From Isoetes taiwanensis (Eukaryota > Streptophyta > Lycopodiopsida > Isoetales > Isoetaceae), in the NCBI GenBank assembly GCA_021234155.1, contig JAJEKV010000074.1, positions 956,154 through 1,020,153 of the forward strand: a DNA stretch of 64,000 bases, written 5' to 3'. Below the pieces are notes generated by a model. That model was given only the letters and a program-made list of their open reading frames with translations, was not told where the DNA came from and searched no databases. This document shows, piece by piece, positions 44,620-56,646 of the stretch. The stretch's first letter is position 1. The number at the start of each line of letters is the position of its first letter. The position numbers and the translations under genes were made by a program.

Positions 44620-45440
44620 CACATGGCTTCACCTATAGGTAACCCACCACATGGCTGAGCGCAGCTATTGGGGTCCTCGTAGCAAGCTAGACTTATAGCC
44701 GGTCATTTCGTGTGTATCGGGTATGGGTCCGACACTACCTGAGTCAAAGGTGTCACCCTAACTCTCACAGTTGTAGGTGATGGCCTGGATCTTGTTTTTG
44801 GGAGTTCAAGTCGAGTGAGGACGTGTGTCGCCGCAATCCTCTGGCCACCCATGGAACCAATGCACTCTGAGAAGGGGCCTGGCCTTTCTTACCTCATCGG
44901 ACTAAGGAGATGCAACTCGGAGTAGACTCGTTGGGTGATGCCATGAGATAATGTCTTTGGAAGGTTACAGTCACCACAATCTGATTCAGCTTATTTGCAA
45001 AGTATGCATAGGAGGGGCGGATGGAGTGGTCAATCCTAGCCGTTGTCTATTGCCGGTCCAAGTCATTACCATAACTTGGTCTGATCTATCTGGAGACACC
45101 TAGGCAGCCGTTAGTCGACTCCCCCTTGAGTCTAAGCTGGGTAGGAGCCTCCATTTGATGTCTATGATGGTGTGTTATGGTTGGATGGATTTTCACTACC
45201 CTTCGAGGTAGTACTGTTATTATGTTATTGCTAATGCTTATGTTTATATGTTTGCTTTCATTGATGTAGGAGCCCATATAGGACAGGCCGAAATGACGTC
45301 TCTGTGTCCATTGCTCATCTGTCTGGCCATCTCGCACATGAGTTAGACGGGAGGCCCATACGACGGGGTGTCGTTGTATGTGGAAGGTCCTTTGGTGTAT
45401 ACAAGAGTTGCCGTATATAGCACAAGGAGCATCACAAATG
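44620..45440 (+). repeat. Dispersed repeat family, longest copy
   Basis: Part A (about 44690-44960: TTATAGCCGGTCA, CGGGTATGGGTCCGACACT, CCTCATCGGACT, GGGTGATGCCATG) is shared with 55030-55320. Part B (about 44995-45400: GCAAAGTATGCATAGGAGG, GGCGGATGGAGTGG, ACCCTTCGAGGT, ATGACGTCTCTGTGT) is shared with 60545-60985. Together they look like one unit of about 0.8 kb, compatible with a solo LTR, but terminal TG/CA and target duplication were not established. The 160-codon minus frame at 45086-45568 is a chance frame over this repeat. Confidence 0.65.
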
Positions 45441-45775
45441 CACCACATGGAGTGATCCAAATCATCTGAGGAGAAGTCCCATGCACCCACCCGTCTTTTA
45501 TAATAGATGTACAAGAGCCATTTGTTTTTATCGATTTTTTTTTTTTGTGGCAAAGTAGTTTTTCTCATATAACAACCTCTAAGTAAGCGAAAAAATCACC
45601 CATTTCTATTTGTTAGAGCTAACTATAGCACAAAGGAAATGCACTAGATGGATCCCATTTGCATAGTAGAAAACACTTATATATGTAGAGAATCTTCTTT
45701 GCCATTGTAAAAATTGGATTTAACGGTTTTGTATCCCCATCACTACATGAACTTGGAGCATCATACATGTTATCC

Positions 45776-46111
45776 TTAGTTCACCAGCTTCATGTGGTTG
45801 ATCTGGAGGATAGGTCCGCCCATTTCGTGACAGATACTACTACAAACATTAACAAAAGCCGAAGGTTCACAAGGGATGGCAAGACCACCAACTTGACAGA
45901 ATCCAAATTCCTCCTCACTTCGCTTGAGGGGCCTTTCAAAAAGAGGATGAGACAAGTAACTAATAGGAATCACAAAACGTCGAGTTTCAGTTGCATTACC
46001 AACATAAACAGGAATGCATCCCATAGGCACATCTTCAGAGGGAGACAACTCCTTTAGGCAATGGGGGCTCTTGTTGAGCAACCTCTTCTTAATCCATAAA
46101 CCCTTCCTCAT
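45776..46111 (-). CDS. SAUR-family auxin-responsive protein
   Basis: An intronless 111-residue frame from ATG 46111 to TAA 45776. Residues 28-80 carry the SAUR core: VPMGCIPVYVG, RRFVIPISYLSHPLF (residues 44-58), RSEEEFGF and GGLAIPCEP. SAUR proteins inhibit PP2C.D phosphatases and so activate plasma-membrane proton pumps in auxin-driven cell expansion. Length, lack of introns and basic N-terminus (MRKGLWIKKRLLNK) are normal. The frame is also open upstream to a TTG at 46177, but that segment contains the TATA element, so the ATG is preferred. The usual Lys of VPKGH is Met and the His is Cys (VPMGC). No break seen. Confidence 0.9.
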   Translation of the reverse strand: MRKGLWIKKRLLNKSPHCLKELSPSEDVPMGCIPVYVGNATETRRFVIPISYLSHPLFERPLKRSEEEFGFCQVGGLAIPCEPSAFVNVCSSICHEMGGPILQINHMKLVN

Positions 46112-46141
46112 ATTCAACGCAAGGCGCAAATGGGCTAAGAT

Positions 46142-46155
46142 GGTATATATATACC
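46142..46155 (-). promoter_or_regulatory. TATA element of the SAUR gene
   Basis: GGTATATATATACC, a perfect 14-bp palindrome, ends 31 bp before the ATG. If used as the TATA box it would give a leader of only a few bases. A start further upstream is possible. Confidence 0.5.
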
Positions 46156-46276
46156 GAGGAAGGAAGAATACGTCCAATGGTCCATATTATCTGGCGCCGG
46201 ATTTTGTTGATTTAGAGCCATTAAAAGAAGCCACATCTTTCTTCAGAGCTGGACGTCCCTGTTTTCTAGGTTAAAC

Positions 46277-46282
46277 CACGTG
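46277..46282 (-). promoter_or_regulatory. G-box upstream of the SAUR gene
   Basis: CACGTG in ACCACGTGACATC, about 120 bp upstream of the TATA element. In angiosperms PIF-type bHLH factors bind G-boxes in many SAUR promoters. No TGTCTC auxin-response element was seen in the 500 bp upstream. Confidence 0.4.
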
Positions 46283-46289
46283 ACATCCC

Positions 46290-49200
46290 ATCCGTTTTAC
46301 CGATCTTGTGTTTACCTGGTTCGTCTCTTCTTTGCTGCGAGGATATCATGAAAGGTTGTCGTTTGCTCTTTCAAAAACCACAAGGGAAAGATCGTCTCAA
46401 AGGGCAAGTATTTTGCATGGAAGGATGGTTGAGAAGAATATGTTTTTTTCAATTTTTATCTCCTCAGTTAAGTGGCAGGCACAGCATTCATGTAGAAAAA
46501 TTGTTGTTTCAGAGGAATGATTGCAGTTTCATACAGGAGCATGTGCAGTTTCATAAAAATGGACGTGTTCTCATTCGTTATGACTGGAGCTCACTCTCAA
46601 AAAGGTATTTCTTTTATAAGTTTTGCTGTGGATTGCTGGACCAAATAGGTAGAAATATCCAACCTTCGTGACCCTAGTTCATAGTACCAGATTTACAGAG
46701 GACCTTAGCCCCTTTTTAGCATTTGCTTATGCTCGTGCTTCATAGACCCTGAACTGTCACGCTCAACTACTTATAGCTTAATAGATGAACTCGAGTGGCT
46801 ACTTCAATTTCAAATGCCATTACAATATGCTTCTCCATCTACCAAGAAAACTTAAAAAAGGAATATAAAAAGAAACATTTGAAATTCGAAGCAACAAAAG
46901 TATTTGATAGCTGCAAGCACAATTGATATAAACATTCCAACTTTTCTCCCCAACATGGCATTGCTCCTATTAAGAGAGGGTTGTGATAAATAATTATTGG
47001 AACACGTGAATCAGCATGGGTATTACCAAAGAGGAAGGTATGATGACTAATTACCAGAATACGTGCATCAGCATGGACAATTTTAACCACATGGTAAGTG
47101 CCTCCTCTATAGTACTGCAGATTATGGAATCTGCAAACCATACTAAAAAGTCAATGTATAGAAATTTGAGTAAGAACACCAAGGTGTTTACTGCAATTTG
47201 ACTACTTACAACAGAGATCATAGAAATCATGTTTAGAACAATAGCATGCAATCATACACATATGAAGAGCATATCTTTAGCTTTCCAATTACTTTTGCTT
47301 CATAGTATCAAGCTATGAATCCAACTTTGTGTCATGTGCTCCGTGTAAAATGTAGCAGAGCATGTACATCTGCAGAAATTTCAGGTTGGAGTTCTATTGT
47401 GCATAGCATGTTTTTCTTGCTTTCTAAATAGTGGCCTTTTGCAGATATACCTATCTGTGCTAATGTGGAATGCATTCAAAATTTGAATGTAGGTCATGTA
47501 GGATACTTGCAAATACATATAAAGCAACTGGCATAACAACAATTAGCCTGGAAGCATCCATTTTAGATTATAGCTAGCAAGGCTTAAACTCTGGCAAGCC
47601 TGGTACAGGATGAAAACACCATAGCATATCCAGCTTATAGCACAATGGAGATGCCTCCTCTCCCTCTCCAGTTCGTTCCGTTCCTCTCCAGTTAAGGGGC
47701 CCTGCTTGATGGTGACTGTGCTGTTTTCATTCATTTAGTCTACGTGCTTGAATCCATATTGTCATATGGCAGCCGAAATTGGACAATCCTTCTAATGGTT
47801 TTGCCTTCCGAGCCTATGTCAAAGACTTTTTGAAAATGTTTAGTGATGGCCTATAGTTGAAATTTTTCTTTTGATTAGTCTTGGTCATCTGCGTTAAGAA
47901 GCATTATGTTCTGAGTTCATTGTGTCTCTGAGATATGTTTTTTCAGATTCGTAATGGTAAAAGATTTTTCTGTTTAATCTGCCATTTTCTTTTTGTGTAT
48001 AAACTATGCAGTGTGTTGGACTGATTAAATCTTATTTACCAAAAATTATATATTGTTGACAACATCTTTATTGGTCGTTCCTGTATTTGCTTGTAACTGA
48101 CTCGTGATTTGGAAAACAACAACAACATGATAAAATGTGGGCAAACTTATTAAGAACACAATAAGTGAATCGCAAAACTTGCCAGGGCCAACTACATGGT
48201 GAAGCCAGTTACCAAACCTCTTAAGGACACTGCATGCCATGTAGCATCATGCAATTGTCCATCTGTATAGGTTGCTAAAGGGATTTGTTCGATGACATTG
48301 TTGAGTTCTTCAACGAGGTAAAATGGAAGCTTCAATGCAAGAAAAAGAGGCAACTACAGGCCAGTTGACAGACTTGGGCAGTTGTTTTGCAAGGCCAAGA
48401 TAAATGCTACGAGAAATCGACTGAAATAGTACCATACCGTGTGTCTCCACGATCTTTGGGATTGACCAGATGTATAACTATTTATGTTAGCTTGCGACAT
48501 TGGCCTGCATCTTCCAAAATACACATGTCATTCACATATAGGTGGGATATGTAATTGGTTTAAGGAATGTAAACCAGTAATCTCTACTACCTTCTTGGTG
48601 CCAAGCAATGATTGGCTAACAGGGCTGAAGCTCGTTGGCATTCATCATAGAAATCACCAGACAATTAGTTTAGCACAATGCTAATGCTTCAAGATCTCAT
48701 GTGGAAGGATGCAAATTTCTGGCTACAACTCGATAGATAAGGTACCTATCACTGCTATGATTGCCATGAAATGCAGCATGATACTACTCATGAATCTCAT
48801 TCTCTGCATTCGAGCTGAGGTATGGTAAGTGTTGGTCATTCTATAATTGGTCCTAAACGAGCTCACTGGACTGCATGGAAGCATAATCTTCGTTATCTCA
48901 TCTATGGAGTTTGCTATCTAGCTTGTTGTCTATGTAAACGCAGATGTACAAGCGATATCATCATTTTCAAGTTCCTGTTTTAGATTCAATATGTCGGTAA
49001 CCCAGAGAATACGTCATAGTAGCTTTGAGTTTTGAAGCAAAACACATGGGTTTTTCTGCAGCAACTAAGGAGGCTTCTCTCAACATGTGGCATGAACCTG
49101 CAACCGTGTTCATTGCAAATATTGCAAGCATAGCCATCACTATAAATGTGCCATCACTTAAAAGCAGTTCTATACAAAGCAAATAAAGGTAAAGATGCCA

Positions 49201-49700
49201 ATCCTGTGCTGCATGCATCTACCTAAGATACAATAGCTTCACAAGTAAATTGATGTGAATAAAATGCAAGGAGAGAAGCTTCATATACAAAATGGTATTA
49301 TCCTGTATACATAGCCTACAAAAGAAAAGATGCCTTGTTGTGCAAAATAAAGAAAATACGTTACACATAACTGCATAACTTCTTTTTCTAGGTAAGAGAT
49401 TTTGCAAAGGCACCACCTATCTTGACCTATCTTCACAAGGCACCATTATAGAACACCACAAAGATATGCAAAAGAAGCCAAAAGCTCATCATGTTATTTG
49501 CATTACAGAACCTACAAATCTTATATTAACAGTTTCCACATCATAATCACTTAAATTTTGATAATGACCTAGATGATACCATTTGAGGTAAATGTTCTGG
49601 AAAGTTGTACCTGGAATGCACACCTGACATGACCTTGGAAGCCATAAAAAATGTTTCGGAATGCACAGTTCTAGAAACAAGCACAAAGAATAAAGCTTGA
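46290..49700. other. No recognisable gene
   Basis: AT-rich. The overlapping plus frames at 46306-46671 and 46308-46520 show no motif, and the remaining frames are short. No repeats obvious by eye. Confidence 0.4.
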
Positions 49701-49704
49701 ATTA

Positions 49705-50790
49705 GGTTAAATCACTCTAAACTACTCGAATCAAACTGTAAACAACCAAACCCTAATCTAGGGTAAGCCTTTGTTGTGTTGCCCAAGAAATTAAGAAATT
49801 AAGATTCATGGCGTAGCCCATCCCTAAAAAGCACGTGGGGGGTCAAACAATGGATCTAGAAGATTGTAATACAAAGCAACCTAAAGCTGGGGCCAATTCG
49901 AGCGGCCACCTTCGTTTGTCAAATACCAGATATCTACCACATCAATGCAGACGGCAAACAATTGACAAGGCAAGCCAAATTGCTGATGATGATGATCCCT
50001 ATGAGTGTAGGGATCTAGTTGCAGGAATTATAGTTAGCCAAAGAAGCTATAGAATATGGCCATTAGTGTAGCTCAAAATTCTCTACATTGTATTATTATC
50101 TTCAATTAATCAAATTGTGTTTTAAACACGGCGGGTTGATGCAAGTGGAAACAAGACCAATGTGTGCACATAATGCCATATAAAACTCTTATAAAACTGC
50201 CATATAAAACTCTCATAGGAAATATTTATTTATGTGGAAGATACTTAGGGTGGAATCGCACTACAAACGCTATTTTTTATGCCTTCACAAGAGAAGAATG
50301 TGTCCAGGAATATAATATCACATTTGTGCCCGAGATAATATTGCCAGGGTGAGAAAGTCACACTTTTTAGCCGATGCTGGAGAATATCTAGATTTCTTCT
50401 TCAATTTTGTAGCACAACGATTTAGGGGTTTTTTATAGCACAATAATTGACCAGGTTTTTACTCTAAGATCTGTTGGTTCTTTAATGATATATAATGTTT
50501 CAGACAATCTAATTTTCCACATTTTTATTTCTTTTAATCTGTTCGAAATCAACAAAAGCAACCTTGATGTAGGACAAATCACTCTAAACTACTTGAATCG
50601 GACTATAAACAACCATAGATCATCGAATGAACCCTAATGCGAACTATATGGGGTTTTCAATTTTGAAAACCTTTGCTGTGCTACCCAAAAATTTTAGATT
50701 CATGAAGCAGTCCAACGTTAAGAAGTCCATGGGGGTAGTAGGTGGAATCATTAATAGTAAAACAAAGGATTTAGAAAACCTTAATACAAC
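49705..50790. repeat. Pair of direct repeats about 870 bp apart
   Basis: 49709-49865 and 50577-50775 share AAATCACTCTAAACTACTNGAATC, TAAACAACCA, CCTTTGNTGTG, AGATTCATG and GGATNTAGAA, in the same order with indels. They may be decayed LTRs of a small element or a segmental duplication. The segment between has no recognised protein. Confidence 0.6.
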
Positions 50791-50799
50791 TTCTAACAT

Positions 50800-51820
50800 G
50801 AAATAAGGTCGACTCTGCTTCAACTCTTATGGTCTTGTATGGTTGACCATCCTTCATAATGCTAATATCCATGACCTCGAAATGTGTTCTATCAGCATCA
50901 TCTTGTTCCATCGGAACTCAAGACCAAGTATTTCCTTTTGTAACCTGCCCCCATCTTCTGTACTTGAAAGTGATATAGAGAGTTTGCTTTCGAATGCAAT
51001 ACCTAATTCGCATGGTCTTCTTCTTTATTCTTCATTCGACATTCTCAGCATACCTTCACAGAAAATCTTATCCAAAATTATCTCAAAAGTATTCATTGTA
51101 TATACCTTGGATGTCTTATTGGCAACCTCAACATCCTTTAACAATGCAATGAACATGTTTCTAGCCATACTTACCTTAATATATCCACATACTTTATCCT
51201 CTTCTCTCACTGCAACAATATTTCCTTGGTTAGTTTCGTTTTTGCCAAAAAAAATTGCGATATTATCCAAAGGGTGCGGATAAAGGTGAGAGAGAGGGGG
51301 AGAGTAAGTTCGACAATGTTTCTTCTGGGGATACTATTTATAGTGTCAAAACTATACCCCATTCTTTCTGAGTTGTACCGCTGTCTCTTCAAAGAATAGA
51401 GAATTGATATCATAGTGAAAAGAATATAACATGCTCATTATGGAGCTCGATGGCTCCAGGTCCTGCACAATTGAAATACAAAGCCCTGAAAGCAAAAAAA
51501 TACAAATTCAATTACTAAACAAATATGGTAAAGAAAGAAAAGACAGTAAATTTACTCACAATTAGCCTGTAGCTCAGGAAAATCTCAACAAGACCTGATC
51601 TTCTCGTTTGCCATATCAGATGGCATGTATAAAACTCGATGAATTGGTCTCTAATGCATAGAAACATCATTCCTCCTGCCTCGTTTGACTCGGAATTCAC
51701 TCCATGCAATAGGCTGGAGAGTAATGAAGCTACTAATGAAGACATTCGAGATTGTTTTCAATTGTGATAGAACTAATCGCCATCTAAAAGCAAAAAAAAA
51801 AAGAAGAGATAAAAAAAAGA
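50800..51820. other. No recognised gene
   Basis: A plus frame at 50843-51283 and a minus frame at 51025-51270 overlap. The minus frame (NVVREEDK-like, with a KVSMARNMFIALLKD stretch) looks somewhat like copia-type gag/pol residue but is not convincing. Confidence 0.3.
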
Positions 51821-51829
51821 AATCAGATA

Positions 51830-51984
51830 ATAAAGATTACAATTCCCACAGAGTTTGTGAAGAATACTTGGACGCAGAGTCTAAAGAAAATGCAAATGGC
51901 GCTAAGATAAAGATTACAATTCCCACGAAGTTTGTGCAGAATACTTCGATGCAGAGCTTGAAGAAAATGCAAATGGCGCTAAGG
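51830..51984 (+). repeat. Two-copy coding-like tandem repeat, period 77 bp
   Basis: ATAAAGATTACAATTCCCAC at 51830 recurs at 51907, and GAAAATGCAAATGGCGCTAAG closes both copies. 77 is not a multiple of three, so the copies lie in different frames. Read each in its own frame they give NSHRVCEEYLDAESKENANG and NSHEVCAEYFDAELEENANG. The similarity at the protein level suggests duplicated coding sequence inside a plus-strand relic (51685-52152) that then lost its frame. Confidence 0.7.
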
Positions 51985-52293
51985 AAATGCGCAAAAGAGA
52001 GGAACACAATGTTTATAGAGGGGAAAAAACACAAAAGTTTCGCCAGTAAATCAGGGCGGGATGGAGTTGCAATAATTCCCCTCAAGATAAGTTTAAATCT
52101 TGCTGAACCTGCAGATGAACGACACTTGGAACATACTTTCAAACCTCATTAAAAAAAAGCCTGTACATGCTAGATTAGGTATCGGCTGCGAATTTTCCAC
52201 GTTGGCATCGGTGTTGGACATTTAAGTGATCCCATCGAACCTCTAATGCCTATTTCCAAATTTTCAGCACTAATGCCACTGACTTAATGGAAA

Positions 52294-52398
52294 GAGAAAT
52301 TTCACTCAGTGTTGAAATTTCTCCAGGAAATTTTGAGCTGACTTGGCGGTGCCACTCAAAATTTCCTGGAGAAATTTCAACGGCGAGTGAAATTCTTC
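52294..52398. repeat. Long inverted repeat (hairpin)
   Basis: Left arm 52311-52337 and right arm 52355-52381 are perfect complements over 27 bp around a 17-bp loop. The pairing continues imperfectly outward (GAGAAATTTCACTCA with GCGAGTGAAATTCTTC) to about 45 bp per arm. It could be a foldback transposon end, a small MITE or a small-RNA precursor. No coding frame overlaps it. Confidence 0.85.
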
Positions 52399-52419
52399 GA
52401 CGAAATTTTATCCACATTA

Positions 52420-53860
52420 AACTTTACCCTTTTTTTGATTGATTCATTATTGAAACTTTGATGCAGGCAACCTCCATATGTCCCAGTCTACGTCGCTGCA
52501 ATATTTCTGTCTTGAATCTCAACCCCCACATCCTATTTGCTCAAGTTGGACAAATCTACTATAAAAACATGGGATTTCGACATTTCCAGCATTGGCTTGG
52601 TGTTTCTAGCCGTGGCTTGATGTTTTCGGCATTTCCAGCCTTGGCTTGAACTTGTTAGCCATGGCTATGGTGTTTGCATCCCTGCCCATCACTAATTGAC
52701 GTGCCTACCGGCATGTTACAGAGATGAAGAAGTAGAGGGTGGAAACAGAGTAGAAGGCCGCGGGGCCCAAAATTTCCGAGATAATTGAATAGATTTTTTC
52801 ATTGTAAATAGTCGAGTAAGGGCAAATTTTAAGCTGGTCAAAATTTCGTTATAAGAAACACAACCTCTCAAAATACACCCCCTCAATTTTATTTGTATCA
52901 ATCTAAGCATAATATAATTATGCATAACAATAGCTGATATCTACCAGCCAACATTGCAATGATGTACAAATAACAACCTAAATGCTACAACATTCAAAAA
53001 TATATTAGATAGATGAAGGTTTACAACCTTTCTAGTAGCATGTGCTATCATGAGATCAACTCCCACGTACTACCCGACATGCCCTAAAATCTTCTATTTT
53101 TATATTTACTATAATTTGAGAATTAGTTTGCAAATTAGCTCTATTACCAAGACAGAGAGCACCTTGTTTAATTAGTATACACAAGAAATTTAACGCGGTG
53201 GCCAAGGCCACCATAAACATTTCTATTTATCAAATTTGTGCGCAAAATGATGTGAATGTCAAGCGTGGCCTCAGTTTCAATTCTAAATGTAGTTGGTAGA
53301 GAACGGGAGGACTTGGTGATTGTACCAAAATAAAAATAAAAAACCGGACCAAGGTTCACATGCGCTCTTGTAGAAAGTACATTCTAATTATGAATAGTGT
53401 ATGGTTTACATGTGCTTTTCGTAATGAGTGCTTTTGTTGTGTATATGAAGCTTAATCGCTACCTATCCTAATCTCTTTTCAAGAAATAAAAAGAAAATCT
53501 GATCCACACATTCCATGACCATTGAAAGTTCCAGAAATTTCCCATTGTACAAGTGTCAAGCACAATAAGACAAGATAACTTACGCCCAAAGGCATTTGCA
53601 TTACAACAGCATAAAATAAGAGTTTAAACAGTAGCAACAGTGTCTTATAAGAATAACGCTGTAGCATAAAATAACAGCATGAACAGGAGCAATAGTGCCT
53701 TATATGAACAAGAATTATGCTCCATATTGCAGAAACCTGAACTGTACATACTTCAGTTGTACTATATACAAAGAGCAAGAGAACAAAGGCTTGCTCTCAT
53801 GGCATGGGGATGCCTTGAAGCAACCTGCTGCAGCTGGAGGAGTTTGGACAACAGCATAGC
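52420..53860. other. No recognisable gene
   Basis: AT-rich sequence. A short local echo (CATTTCCAGCATTGGCTTGG / CATTTCCAGCCTTGGCTTGA) occurs at 52580-52650. Confidence 0.4.
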
Positions 53861-53871
53861 CCGCACATGGT

Positions 53872-54360
53872 TCACTTCTGCTCTAAAACTCTTCTATCCC
53901 ACTGCTCAACAACAACCTCAGGATCATCCATGGCTGTCAAGACCTCTTCAACCACGTCAACTATATTGCCCAAGGCAGATCTCCAAGTCTGCGCCTTCAA
54001 CCAATCGACATCAAAAAAAGGTCCTTCATCTGGAGGATTGTTTTCTTCAGTAGCACCTACGTCTTGGAAATCAGCGTCCAAGGAGATGAAAGCAAAGAAT
54101 GGCGATGGAGGACATCCATTTTCCACTTCATCACGCGCTGCGTCATTCCTACTGGGACCTGCAAGAAGAAGCTCACTTAGTTAGAGATAATATCAATTGC
54201 AGAAATCATACTATCCAATCTAGAATCCATGTCCTCTATATCTAAAGGAATGTAATATGCCAAACAAGATTGGTTAGGATCTAAAGGAGGAATAAAAGCT
54301 GCCGTCTCTTCATGGTATTCTTCATCTGTGAGGTAATCTATGACGTTCCATGTAAGTATA
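53872..54360 (-). CDS. Unrecognised coding-like exons, minus strand (partial)
   Basis: Minus-strand segment 54158-53872 follows a good acceptor (TTCTTCTTGCAG) and reads DEVENGCPPSPFFAFISLDA ... GPFFDVDWLKAQTWRSALGN, then VVEEVLTAMDDPEVVVEQWD, ending in TGA. Just upstream, 54345-54189 reads IDYLTDEEYHEETAAFIPPL then IPLDIEDMDSRLDSMISAID and ends in TAA 31 bases before the acceptor. Both are acidic and protein-like. The first piece may be an exon whose donor lies before its stop, or a separate terminal exon. Upstream exons were not found and I do not recognise the family. Confidence 0.4.
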
Positions 54361-54849
54361 CGGTATATGTATACCTAACCTGACACGTCAACAAGGTATT
54401 GGGACCATTGGGGGTTAACCTAAAAAGGATTATTGCCATTAAACTAACCTAGGTAGACCAACTAATAGTATTAATTAGCCAAGTAGGCTAATTAGAGTAT
54501 GCCACTTGGCCTGACTCGATTGGCCAAGGGCAGGTTGCCAATTTTGGGTGACAAATTGAGCTCCCAGCCCAACTCTACCCCAAATTCGAGTTTGGGAAGA
54601 GCAGAGGGAGGAAGGAGTTGTTGCAACCTAACACCTGACCAGTTTTATAGATGTTCTTCGAGACAATGGGTCCAGCCAGGACACAGGTCAATCTTTAGGT
54701 AGTTCTGTGCTATTCTAACCCTTGCTTGAGTAGATGGATGATTAATTCTCTGTTATGCTCTACTTATGATGATTATGGATGCTATATCTGATCTTGTTTT
54801 CTCTTTTTGTTCCTCCTATGTTGTATGGGTCTAAGGGGGGTAGAGACAT

Positions 54850-55330
54850 GAAAGCTATTTAGATTCAGTGATGTTCCTAGCTAGAACCTCTTAAATCCCA
54901 GTAAATGCAACCTCTGCACAAGAGCCCACCTGGTTGGGGATGTTATGATGTGATTCAGCACCAGATAACGAGTATGATGGTGAATCGGGGGTGGGGTCTT
55001 GCCTAGCACGGATACAGGGCTCCTACAGTGTGCTAGGCTTATAGCCGATCACGGAGAGGGCCGGGTATGGGTCTGACACTTCCTGGGTCGCAGGTGTCGT
55101 GCCAAAAGTATTGGGCGCCCTGGACTTGAACAGGCAGGTGAGCTGGCCTTTAGATTTAGGGGAGTAAGTCGGGTACGAACGCGGGGGTCAGCGTTCTCTA
55201 GCACACCCAGGGATCCATCATGCTCGGGGAGGGGACGCCTCTCTGACCTGCCTCATCGGACTGGGGAGATGTAATTTGGAGTAGTTTCATAGGGTGATTC
55301 CATGGGATTGCGTCTATGGCCCGGGGGGTT
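54850..55330 (+). repeat. Dispersed repeat family, part A copy
   Basis: Homologous to 44620-44970: GGCTTATAGCCGATCA, CCGGGTATGGGTCTGACACT, TCGCAGGTGTCG, CCTCATCGGACTGGGGAGATG, GGGTGATTCCATGGGATTG. Less decayed in places than the longer copy. Part B is absent here. Confidence 0.65.
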
Positions 55331-56640
55331 CACGTATGTATTCCGTAGAATACATGTGCGTGGACGGGAGAGGGGTTTTTTCGAAAAAAAAAGGTACGTA
55401 TACATGCGGTGTGTCATACGTTTTGGCGCCTGGACTGTATGCATTTTCACGGTTCTGGGAGGGTTTTCTTCGATCAGGTAAGGCGTTAGAATACGTTTTG
55501 AGGTCTGGGAATCTGAAGCTTGCTGCTAGGTTAAGGGATTTGGTGTTTCGGAGGTAATCTTTTAGCTTATTTGTCATTTTCCCTTGCCTCATAAAATAAA
55601 ACTCGCTCTGAGTTCGATTATGGACGGATGAGCTTCGCTCACGATGGCTTTAAGAGAGCGGAAGTCCTTCCCCGCCTAAAAATAAAATGTAGGGGAATGT
55701 CTTGGGGTTTTGAGATCGACTTGAGAATAATATTGGCATAAATCTCCTAGGTGATGTGGTGATTTGAAGGTGCTTCCTGCGAGTTGTTTCTTTCAGAGCT
55801 AACACAGCTTGATGTGGAGACAATGAGCCAGGATACAACAATCCTGTAAGCTCTAACATGATCATTGGCGATCCTGCAAGCTGGGAGTCTTCGCTGGGAG
55901 TCTTCTGGAAATGAGGTTTTCTTTCATTTTATATTGCCTAATGTTTATAGGGTTTGAACAAGTTTTGCATTACGGGGCCGCCTCGATTAGCTTAAAACCC
56001 GGTTTGATCACAATTGTTTGTTTAAAATATCTCATAGGTTTGTTCGACTTGCATTGTGTGATCCGGACTTGTTGAATCTTTGCTAAATTCAAAGCCTATT
56101 TTTGTATTGCATGTCCCGATACAAGTCGCTCTATAGTTGATATAGTTAGAGTATTTTCATTCTAACATACTAATGTATCGTGATTGTAATGGCCTGTGTA
56201 TGACCTATTTTGGTCCCTAGTCCATTTGGTATGACAAAGTTGGATACAATAGATTATGTACCTTTTAATCCGACTTCTTGCATCAAAGCTACTACATAGT
56301 TTGTACATTGGCTGGTGCTCCTTTCGTCCTTCTAGCAAAATATTACATGAGAAGATGTCTCCTAGTTGGTAGTTGCGCACCGCAATAACTTTAATTGCAT
56401 ATGCTGTTTCTCTTATATGTGGACTTGTTTTTTATAGGCATTGGCTGCTGCAAGCTTTACATAATATATTGCTTTTAATTGTGTACTCGGGATGCATTAT
56501 TCTAGAGAATGCCTAAGGGTCTTTGATAGGCCTCTCTAAGCTATAAATTATTCTCAGTTTATGATTTATCCTAAAATCTCTCTTGGCATAAAAAGAAAAG
56601 GATAAAAACTGGGTTCTTCTTTGCTTACCTGCTAGCTGCT
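55331..56640. other. No recognised gene
   Basis: Plus and minus frames at 55294-55592 overlap and have no motif. CCCGGGGGGTTCACG near 55320 has a reverse-complement counterpart near 58170 (GTGAACCCCCCGGGG), which suggests an unassigned repeat in opposite orientations. Confidence 0.35.
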
Positions 56641-56646
56641 TTGCTT

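Noticed and set aside
45086-45568. 160-codon minus-strand open frame
   Set aside because: It overlies a dispersed repeat whose homologue at 60.5 kb does not keep the frame, and it shows no protein motif.
46145-46177. N-terminal extension of the SAUR to position 46177
   Set aside because: The extended frame begins with TTG, not ATG, and passes through the TATA palindrome. The ATG at 46111 gives a normal SAUR length.
50843-51283. 146-codon plus frame, and overlapping minus frame with copia-like look
   Set aside because: No catalytic or zinc motif can be seen, and the resemblance is too weak to name a family.
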